DNA from: an uncultured Lachnospiraceae bacterium
Lineage (GTDB): Bacteria > Bacillota_A > Clostridia > Lachnospirales > Lachnospiraceae
Assembly (NCBI GenBank): GCA_910585655.1
Contig: CAJUFW010000175.1
Span: forward strand, 1 to 7,057
Length of the DNA: 7,057 nucleotides
Reading direction: 5' to 3'
The notes beneath the pieces were generated by a model, which did not search any database, was not told the DNA's origin, and saw only the letters and a list, made by a program, of their open reading frames with translations. The translations under genes were made by a program, and so were the position numbers. Positions 1 to 5,617 of the stretch are shown here, one piece after another (position 1 is the stretch's first letter; every line of letters starts with the position of its first letter).

Positions 1-663
1 TTTATACAGGTTTTGGATATTGTTTAGGATATCCGCTACAATACTTTCCCGGATTTCTAACATATTTTTGGCATCCATAATATTGTCCCGAATCGCGGAC
101 ATCTCCTGATCCATAACCTGGACTGCTTCAGCGGAATTGATTAGACGCTCTTTTACATGCGGCGGCATATTCCCTTTGTATTTGTATTGAAGAGAATGTT
201 CGATCGTAGACCAAAAGTTCATTGCCAACGTTCGGATTTGAATCTCCACCTGCAGCCGCTTTTTTCCGTTCATGGTTTCTACATTGTAATAGATAATCAT
301 ATGATAGCTGCGGTAGCCGCTGTCTTTCTGGTGAGTGATATAATCCTTTACACGCTTGATTTCCATATCCTCTCGATTTTTGATAATTTCTACCACCTGT
401 TTAATATCCTCTACAAACTGGCAGATAATCCGGATTCCGGCAATATCCTCCAATTCCGTTTCGATATCTTCAAAATTGATCTTTTTCTTCTGCGCTTTTT
501 CCAAAATGCTAGAAATCTTTTTCACACGCCCCGTTACTTCTATAATCGGAGAATAGACGCCTGCATCCCGGCATTCCTTAATCACATGGTTAAATTTTAC
601 GATCAACTCATCTACTGCTAGTATATAAGGATTTAAGATTTCCCGCCATAGCCTGATTTCCAT
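1..663 (-). CDS. relQ: RelQ-type small alarmone synthetase (GTP pyrophosphokinase family), 3' end cut by window edge
   Basis: Cytoplasmic enzyme expected to transfer pyrophosphate from ATP to GDP or GTP, making (p)ppGpp. The reverse strand reads open from an ATG at 663 to base 1 without a stop, giving 221 residues. B. subtilis YjbM (SAS1) is about 211 residues, so only a short C-terminus should be missing. Visible RelA/SpoT synthetase motifs are VTGRVKKISSILEKA (43-57, nucleotide-binding basic residues R46 and K48), DIAGIRIICQF (73-83, metal-binding D73), SGYRSYHM (115-122, substrate-stacking Y117), and EIQIRTLAMNFW (140-151, catalytic E140) followed by TIEHSLQYKYK. There is no HD hydrolase, TGS or ACT domain, so it is a synthetase-only protein of the RelQ rather than RelP type (AMNFW). 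An AGGAG site (672-676) lies 8 bases before the ATG, and a promoter lies further upstream. Residues 41-42 are I and E, where RelQ proteins usually have E and F/Y. Family assignment is firm; the subfamily is slightly less so. Confidence 0.93.
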   Translation of the reverse strand, partial: MEIRLWREILNPYILAVDELIVKFNHVIKECRDAGVYSPIIEVTGRVKKISSILEKAQKKKINFEDIETELEDIAGIRIICQFVEDIKQVVEIIKNREDMEIKRVKDYITHQKDSGYRSYHMIIYYNVETMNGKKRLQVEIQIRTLAMNFWSTIEHSLQYKYKGNMPPHVKERLINSAEAVQVMDQEMSAIRDNIMDAKNMLEIRESIVADILNNIQNLYK

Positions 664-743
664 AGTATCCTCTCCTGCCTACGCTGTCCGATATTCTCGT
701 ACGCTTTCCATCTGTCATCAGCACAATATCGTTCTATACTACT

Positions 744-772
744 ATTATAGCATACCTTACGGCACATTTCTA
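744..772 (-). promoter_or_regulatory. Sigma-A-type promoter with extended -10, driving the alarmone synthetase gene
   Basis: On the minus strand a perfect TATAAT (744-749) is preceded by TGC (750-752), an extended -10 element. TAGAAA (767-772) sits 17 bases upstream and matches 4 of 6 bases of the TTGACA consensus. Transcription would start near 737, leaving a leader of about 74 bases before the ATG at 663. The promoter lies in the 129-bp gap after the M23 gene, so the synthetase can be expressed apart from the upstream envelope genes. This is inferred from sequence pattern only. Confidence 0.7.
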
Positions 773-792
773 GCCCGTAGTCTATTCTTTTT

Positions 793-1488
793 CTATTTAT
801 TTTCCAGCTCGCAAAAGGAGAGCATAAATGGTTCTGCATAGCGCAGCAGCGGATAAGGATTGATCACATCCTCGTCGCCTCCCAGGTAAACGCCTAGGTG
901 CAGATGAGCCGGAAATTCTCCCTTTGTTCCCTCTTTGCCATAACCGCTGTCACCCAAAAATCCCAATAAATCTCCTGCTTTTATCTGCTGTCCCTCAGCC
1001 AGATCTTTCCGGTAAGAATCCAGGTGCGCATAGTAATAATAGACACCGGACGGGCTGCGGATACCAACCCGATAGCCGCCCAGTTCCAGCCATCCTACCT
1101 TATCCACTACTCCGTCTGTCATACTTAGCACCGGATAGACGCCGCTCCTGCCGTCTATTGCCATAATGTCCGTTCCTTCATGCTTCCGTTCCCCTCCGTA
1201 AGTACGTTCCTCCCCAAAGCTATCCTCATAGGAAAAACACTGCTCCGGCTGCTCCATCAAGCTTCCGTCTGAATTTCGTTTTCGCTCGGCAGCAACCGGA
1301 AAATATGTAACCTCCGCTAGCTGCTCCTCTCCAAAACCGACTTTTGCCAGTTGGGCAATTTCATCGCTTCGCTCCTCCCTGCGGATTCGCTCCTGTTCGT
1401 TCTGATAAACACCAAATAGACGCCATCCGGCATAAAGTGTCAAAATCACAATAAGCAGGAATTTAAGCGTTTTCTGATATTCTTTCAT
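793..1488 (-). CDS. Membrane-anchored M23-family (LytM-like) metallopeptidase
   Basis: Predicted zinc endopeptidase of 231 residues, probably acting on peptide cross-bridges of peptidoglycan outside the membrane. A short basic N-terminus is followed by a hydrophobic segment (about residues 9-26), with no lipobox or obvious signal-peptidase site, so it is likely a signal anchor. A charged stretch rich in E and R (30-46) follows. The C-terminal half is the M23 domain. HEGTD supplies zinc ligands H103 and D107, YAHLD carries H155, and AHLHLGV supplies H195 and H197; together these are the full H-x3-D, H and HxH set, so the enzyme should be active. There are no LysM or SH3 wall-binding domains. 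The start is set by AAGGAGGT (1495-1502), 6 bases before the ATG. It lies 105 bp after the LCP gene with an inverted repeat between them. Its substrate bond cannot be told from sequence. Confidence 0.92.
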   Translation of the reverse strand: MKEYQKTLKFLLIVILTLYAGWRLFGVYQNEQERIRREERSDEIAQLAKVGFGEEQLAEVTYFPVAAERKRNSDGSLMEQPEQCFSYEDSFGEERTYGGERKHEGTDIMAIDGRSGVYPVLSMTDGVVDKVGWLELGGYRVGIRSPSGVYYYYAHLDSYRKDLAEGQQIKAGDLLGFLGDSGYGKEGTKGEFPAHLHLGVYLGGDEDVINPYPLLRYAEPFMLSFCELENK

Positions 1489-1517
1489 CTGGCTACCTCC
1501 TTACCAGTACGCAAATA

Positions 1518-1548
1518 GGACGCCGGATGGATGATCCTTCCGGCGTCC
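1518..1548 (-). repeat. Strong inverted repeat in the LCP-M23 spacer; possible weak terminator or mRNA-stability hairpin
   Basis: GGACGCCGGA (1518-1527) and TCCGGCGTCC (1539-1548) are perfect 10-base arms. After one T:T mismatch, three more pairs (1529-1531 with 1535-1537) close on a TGA loop. In the minus-strand transcript the hairpin is followed by TATTTGCG rather than a run of T, so it is a poor intrinsic terminator. It ends only 15 bases before the ribosome site of the M23 gene. It could attenuate read-through, protect the upstream mRNA, or serve as a processing site; the sequence does not decide between these. Confidence 0.6.
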
Positions 1549-1593
1549 CTGTTCCTGCTTCACTTTATGCGTTTTTTCCTGGAAATATTCCGT

Positions 1594-2826
1594 TTATTCC
1601 CGCTGCACTCCCTCCGGCAGATCCATGGTTCCTGCCAAATCGTCGTCGGATTCTTCCTCCGGACCATAGATAAATTCCTGCAGGGCAGCAACGTTTTCCG
1701 GAAGATGCGGCACCAAAACTGCCATTCCTCTGACATACAACGGATCGTACATGTTGTTTTGCGGAATCTGCATCGTTTCTAACTCTCCCATTCCCATTGT
1801 TACCAGGCTTGTCGCATAGGAAATAATATCCGTTTTAGAAATATCCGTCTGGACATATGGCAGCAGTTGGTTGATTAAAAGGAGCAGATCCGGCAGTGAC
1901 TTACTTTTATACTTTTCAAAAATCGCACCAAGCAGCGCGCGCTGTCTGGAGGTACGTCCAAAATCATCCGCTACATTATCTGCCGTCCGTACATAGCGGA
2001 TTCGCATGTACCCCAACGCCTGATTTCCGTTTAATGTCTGCATCCCTTCCCGCAGCGTCCGGTAGACAGGATTGGAAACATAGTTGGTATGATTCAGATA
2101 ATACGCTTCATCAGCAGTCAGAGACAGTTCCACTCCTCCCAGGCTGTCAATGATATCCTCAAAGCCTTCAAAATTTACCAAAACCGAACCGTCAATCTCG
2201 ATATCCAAGTTCAGCTCAATGGTTTCCTCTAGCAAAGGAATTCCTCCGCTTCCATAGGCAGAGTTCAGCTTATTATCCTGATAGCCCGGGATCTGGACAT
2301 ACAAATCCCTCATCAGTGAAGTAAGTTTGACTGCCTTCTGACCAAAGTTGATACTGGCTATCATAATCGAATCCGTTCGTCCTCTGGCTGTACCGGAACC
2401 AATCGCTTCCTCTCCTACCAGCAGAATATTGATCACATCATCTCGCTGCTTGACTTCCTCGGTCGGCGGTTCCCATACAATCTCCTCTGGTTTAACTTCC
2501 TCTAATCCGTTTTGTTCATCCTGATCAAACTGCTCTTCCAGCCGTTCGTCGTCAAAGTCTACAACAATCCGATCTAACATCGCATTGACTACTAACGCCA
2601 GTACAATCGCCAGTCCTAAAAGGCTGATCACAGGAATCCTTACCCATAATGGTATCCGCTGAAACCAGTTTTTCTTTTTTTTCGGTGGTTCTGCTTCCTC
2701 TGCCGTCTCTTCCTGTTTCCCTCCGTCTAATTCCTCGGAAATCTGCTCTGCCAGTGACAATTCCAGTTCGGTAAGTTCAAAATCCTCTTCGTTCCTTTCC
2801 TGTTCTTCATTTTTATGATCGTCCAT
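1594..2826 (-). CDS. LCP family (LytR-CpsA-Psr) cell-wall polymer ligase
   Basis: Predicted membrane phosphotransferase of 410 residues. LCP enzymes move glycopolymers (teichoic acid, capsule or similar) from a polyprenyl lipid carrier onto peptidoglycan. The N-terminal 52 residues are cytoplasmic and very acidic, ending in PPKKKK. One transmembrane helix follows (about 62-83), then an acidic linker (90-127), then the LCP domain. Domain landmarks are NILLVG (133-138), RGRTDS (148-153), SLMRDLYV (170-177), KLNSAYG (186-192), VNFEGFEDIIDSLGGVEL (217-234), LNGNQALGYMRIRYV (265-279) and DDFGRTSRQR (287-296), which include the Arg and Asp residues that bind lipid pyrophosphate and metal. No C-terminal LytR_C domain is present; the tail is short and acidic. 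The start codon lies inside the CapA-like gene (14-bp overlap), suggesting coupled translation. The polymer it attaches is unknown. Confidence 0.94.
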   Translation of the reverse strand: MDDHKNEEQERNEEDFELTELELSLAEQISEELDGGKQEETAEEAEPPKKKKNWFQRIPLWVRIPVISLLGLAIVLALVVNAMLDRIVVDFDDERLEEQFDQDEQNGLEEVKPEEIVWEPPTEEVKQRDDVINILLVGEEAIGSGTARGRTDSIMIASINFGQKAVKLTSLMRDLYVQIPGYQDNKLNSAYGSGGIPLLEETIELNLDIEIDGSVLVNFEGFEDIIDSLGGVELSLTADEAYYLNHTNYVSNPVYRTLREGMQTLNGNQALGYMRIRYVRTADNVADDFGRTSRQRALLGAIFEKYKSKSLPDLLLLINQLLPYVQTDISKTDIISYATSLVTMGMGELETMQIPQNNMYDPLYVRGMAVLVPHLPENVAALQEFIYGPEEESDDDLAGTMDLPEGVQRE

Positions 2827-4099
2827 CCTCTGACTCCTTTACATATCCCTTATCGTCTATCTGAACCGAATAGGAGATGCTCTCCATATAACGGTAAAAT
2901 TCTGTCCCCTCTTCCTGCCCCATTTGACAGGTCGTTCCGTTTTGTGCATAACATGGATAAATCCGGCTTTGCAGGACGCCGCTTCCATCCACTTCTAGCA
3001 GCAACAGCATCGTCCGCTGAATCGTAGTACCATATAAAAAATTCCCCAGGCTGTAATAAATCGGCTTTCCCTGGTAAAATTCTACGCTCTGAACCACATG
3101 GGGATGAGTTCCTATCACCACATCTGCTCCGGCATCTATATAGCGATATGCCATTTCCCTTTGATAATCCTCTGGTCTTTCCATTTCCATCACACCCCAA
3201 TGGACATATACCACCACATAATCGTACTGTTCTTTACAGGCGCGAATTTCTTCCTCTAAAGCGGTAGAATCATAGGTACAAAACATTCCTGGCTGCCGGT
3301 TGAGGATATTCCATTCCACTACCGGAATCACTCTGGAAGCCGCCAGTACCGCTACCGTTTTTCCATCCAGTTCATAAACGGCAGCCTGCTTTGCTCTCTC
3401 ATAATTTTCACCGGCGCCGATATAGTCGATTCCATATTGATCCAGCGTAGAAAAGGTATCCGAAAGCGCCTCTGTCCCGAAATCCAGCGCATGGTTATTC
3501 GCCAACGTCACCAGATCAATCCCCATTTCTACATAAGAATCGGCAAGGGAAGGCGTCATTCGGTATGTATATTCTTTGTCCGCCATCGGTGTGCCGCCGT
3601 CTGAAAACGCACATTCATGATTTAAAACAGCGACATCCGCTTCTGCGATCAAGCGAATCAAGGAATCGTCTAAAAGCCCCTTGATCCCATTGTTTTGATA
3701 TTGCCACAGACGCTGACGGTTATAATAGGTATCTCCGAAAAAAGCCATCGAAAATCCTTTCCTGTCAGGTTCGTTTTCTTCTTCTTTGGGAGATGCGATA
3801 TCTGCAGGATTCTTACTATCCTCTGTTTTTTCTTGCTTCGATTCTTGCTGTTCTGATTCTTGCTGTTCTAATTCCTGCTGTTTCGATTCTTCTTGTTCTG
3901 ATTCCTGCCAACTTACTTCCGGTTTTGAATCCGGCTCTGGTTTGGGTGTTGCTTCCGTTTGCTTTCTTTCCAAGTGTAAAAAAGCGCCTGGTCGGAAAAG
4001 AGCCAGCAGAAGAACCCCTGCCAGCAGCAGAAGCCCTCCTGCGATTCCATACACAATTTTAATCCGTTTCATTCTCTTTGATCCTAACTTCTGTTTCAT
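2813..4099 (-). CDS. CapA/PgsA-family (poly-gamma-glutamate capsule type) membrane-anchored metallophosphatase homologue
   Basis: Protein of 428 residues from the ATG at 4099. A basic N-terminus and a hydrophobic helix (about 14-36) anchor it to the membrane with the bulk outside. A disordered linker of E, Q, S and K follows (about 44-114), including pentad repeats. The CapA domain (about 117-360) shows the metallophosphoesterase-like set: GD (122-123), LNHE (159-162), LANNHALDFG (199-208), VYVHWG (297-302), GADVVIGTHPHVVQ (324-337) and YYSLGNFLYG (348-357). CapA/PgsA is required for poly-gamma-glutamate export or anchoring in Bacillus, but many family members have no known substrate. No PgsB or PgsC partner is seen in this window, so a polyglutamate role is not supported. 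It lies 22 bp after pepD and overlaps the LCP gene by 14 bp. A TTG at 4111 is in frame but overlaps the ribosome site, so I prefer the ATG. Confidence 0.9.
   Translation of the reverse strand: MKQKLGSKRMKRIKIVYGIAGGLLLLAGVLLLALFRPGAFLHLERKQTEATPKPEPDSKPEVSWQESEQEESKQQELEQQESEQQESKQEKTEDSKNPADIASPKEEENEPDRKGFSMAFFGDTYYNRQRLWQYQNNGIKGLLDDSLIRLIAEADVAVLNHECAFSDGGTPMADKEYTYRMTPSLADSYVEMGIDLVTLANNHALDFGTEALSDTFSTLDQYGIDYIGAGENYERAKQAAVYELDGKTVAVLAASRVIPVVEWNILNRQPGMFCTYDSTALEEEIRACKEQYDYVVVYVHWGVMEMERPEDYQREMAYRYIDAGADVVIGTHPHVVQSVEFYQGKPIYYSLGNFLYGTTIQRTMLLLLEVDGSGVLQSRIYPCYAQNGTTCQMGQEEGTEFYRYMESISYSVQIDDKGYVKESEDGRS
2833..2839 (-). promoter_or_regulatory. Ribosome-binding site of the LCP gene, inside the CapA-like coding region
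   Basis: AAGGAGT on the minus strand lies 6 bases before the ATG at 2826, within the last codons of the CapA-like gene. It fixes the LCP start and fits reinitiation or coupled translation across the 14-base overlap (2813-2826). Confidence 0.8.
3840..3909 (-). repeat. 15-bp tandem repeat coding for E/Q/S/K pentads in the CapA-like linker
   Basis: Units begin at 3840, 3855, 3870 and 3885, with a partial fifth from 3900. The first two units are identical; the others differ at a few bases. In frame they encode pentads of the type (S/L)(E/K)Q(Q/E)E at about residues 67-90. Because the unit is a multiple of three, gain or loss of copies would change linker length without shifting frame. Confidence 0.85.
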
Positions 4100-4105
4100 C
4101 CCATT

Positions 4106-4109
4106 CCTC
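4106..4109 (-). promoter_or_regulatory. Ribosome-binding site that decides the CapA-like start
   Basis: GAGG on the minus strand lies 6 bases before the ATG at 4099. The in-frame TTG at 4111 overlaps it and has no comparable upstream site, so the shorter 428-residue product is favoured over a 432-residue one. Another ATG at 4104 is in a different frame and stops after two codons. Confidence 0.65.
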
Positions 4110-4121
4110 AAATGACGTACC

Positions 4122-5591
4122 TTACAGGGTGTTCATCTGTGCCAAAACCGCCGTTACATAATCAAAGACCCGCTTGACCGACTCCACATAAAGTTTTTCC
4201 TCCGGGGTATGAATGTCTGCCATATTCGGTCCTAATGCTACGATATCAATTCCCGGCAGCTTTTCGGAAATCAAACCGCATTCCAATCCGGCATGAATTG
4301 CTTTTACCTGCGGCGCCTTGCCATACTGCTCCGTAAATATCCGGATCATTAGTTCCCGCAGCTTGGAGTCTGCTTTATATTCCCAGGCTGGATAATCCCC
4401 ATGAATAGAAGCTTCTCCTCCTAAAAATTCCGTCAAAAAGCATACTTTATCGGCAATCGAAGCCTTGAGAGAGCTAACGGAACTGCGGATCGAATAAGTC
4501 AAATTGACTTGATTTTCCTCTGTCTTTAATACGCCCAGATTCAGGGAACTTTCCACCAGCCCAGGAATATGCGCGCTCATGCTTTGAACACCGTTTGGAG
4601 CTGCCAAAAGCTGATGCAGTACCTTAATCGCAGAAGCAGGTGTCAAAACCTCTGCCGTTTCTTCTGCCAGGCGTTCTGCCTGAAGCGAAACCTCCGGATC
4701 GGCGGCAGAAAGTTCTTCCTTGTATACAAGAATCCGTTCTGCCAAAAGCGCTTCTAATCTCTCCCAGTCCTCCGGACGGATCTGAAGCTTTGCGCTGCTT
4801 TCCCGTGGAATTGCATTGTCTTTTAAACCGCCTTTCAGAGAAATCAGATTATAATCCAGTTCTTTTTTTAGTTCAAATAACAGCCGCCCTAACAATACGT
4901 CTGCGTTGGTGCGGTTGCTGTTGATTTCCTCTCCGGAATGCCCGCCCTTTAAACCAAATATACGCAGACAGACCGAAAGTCCCTCCTGACTAATCCGTTC
5001 TACCGGAAGCGCGCAGTCTACTTTAAGACCTCCTGCACAACTAGAAAGCAGCGCTCCTTCCGCCTCTGAATCCAAATTAATCATATAAGATCCCTTTAAC
5101 GGTGTTACGTCTAGAGCATACGCTCCATCCATCCCAACTTCTTCATCCACGGTAAAAACAGCCTCCAGACGAGGATGCTTATAGTCTCCTGCCAAAATCG
5201 CCAAAGCATACGCCAGAGCAATTCCGTCGTCTCCGCCTAAAGTCGTTCCTTCCGCCTCAATATAAGTTCCCTCTGGCGTCTCCCCTTCTATTACTCGAAG
5301 CTTTAAGCCCTCCGTCTGAAAATCATGCTCTATGCCGCTTTCCTTTTCACAGACCATATCCATATGCCCTTGCAGGATCACCGCAGGCGCATGTTCATAA
5401 CCAGGAGCCGCTTCCTTTATGATAATCACATTTCCCAATTCATCCTGGTAATGCTCTAGCTGGTGTTTTTTTGCAAACTCTACCAGATAATTACTGATTT
5501 TTTCGTTGTAACGGGAGCCTCTCGGCACACCGCTGATTTCTTCAAAATACGTAAAAATAGTTTTGTAATCAATTCTTTCTAATACTGCCAT
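4122..5591 (-). CDS. pepD: Aminoacyl-histidine dipeptidase, M20C family (PepD)
   Basis: Cytoplasmic di-zinc exopeptidase of 489 residues (E. coli PepD has 485). It hydrolyses X-His and other dipeptides, feeding peptide-derived amino acids into the cell. The catalytic set is complete: QGHMDMV (74-80) gives zinc ligand H76 and active-site D78; GGDDGIALA (119-127) gives bridging D121; VDEEVGMDGA (148-157) gives general base E150 and ligand E151; INLDSE (171-176) gives D174; and DIHTPEE (459-465) gives H461. GLKGGHSGEEIN (213-224), with H218, marks the lid/dimerisation domain insert, and HAGLECG (433-439) is a typical M20C signature. An AGGAGG site (5600-5605) lies 8 bases before the ATG. It starts 26 bp after the UPF0210 stop and ends 22 bp before the CapA-like gene, so it is probably co-transcribed with both. 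True substrate range cannot be read from sequence. Confidence 0.95.
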   Translation of the reverse strand: MAVLERIDYKTIFTYFEEISGVPRGSRYNEKISNYLVEFAKKHQLEHYQDELGNVIIIKEAAPGYEHAPAVILQGHMDMVCEKESGIEHDFQTEGLKLRVIEGETPEGTYIEAEGTTLGGDDGIALAYALAILAGDYKHPRLEAVFTVDEEVGMDGAYALDVTPLKGSYMINLDSEAEGALLSSCAGGLKVDCALPVERISQEGLSVCLRIFGLKGGHSGEEINSNRTNADVLLGRLLFELKKELDYNLISLKGGLKDNAIPRESSAKLQIRPEDWERLEALLAERILVYKEELSAADPEVSLQAERLAEETAEVLTPASAIKVLHQLLAAPNGVQSMSAHIPGLVESSLNLGVLKTEENQVNLTYSIRSSVSSLKASIADKVCFLTEFLGGEASIHGDYPAWEYKADSKLRELMIRIFTEQYGKAPQVKAIHAGLECGLISEKLPGIDIVALGPNMADIHTPEEKLYVESVKRVFDYVTAVLAQMNTL

Positions 5592-5617
5592 TTGACAAAC
5601 CTCCTGATTTTTGGCCT

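Noticed and set aside
157..621. Plus-strand open frame of 154 codons
   Set aside because: It lies opposite the alarmone synthetase, whose minus-strand translation shows all the conserved synthetase motifs. The plus-strand product has no recognisable domain.
757..780. Short inverted repeat TACGG...CCGTA around the -35 region, considered as an operator or terminator
   Set aside because: The stem is only 5 bp, has a mismatch inside and no T-run after it, so it is within chance expectation.
633..839. Minus-strand frame of 68 codons bridging the M23 3' end and the synthetase start
   Set aside because: It overlaps both real genes out of frame, spans the promoter and ribosome site of the synthetase, and has no family resemblance.
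2850..3200. Minus-strand frame of 116 codons rich in G and R
   Set aside because: It is an out-of-frame shadow inside the CapA domain, which is continuous and well conserved across the same bases.
2813..4099. Naming the CapA-like gene capA or pgsA with a polyglutamate capsule role
   Set aside because: No PgsB or PgsC gene is present, and the CapA domain occurs in many proteins of unknown substrate, so only the family name is supported.
3786..4115. Cysteine/serine-rich plus-strand frame resembling a metal-binding repeat protein
   Set aside because: The repeated Cys-Ser pattern is only the complement of the E/Q/S pentad repeats in the CapA-like linker.
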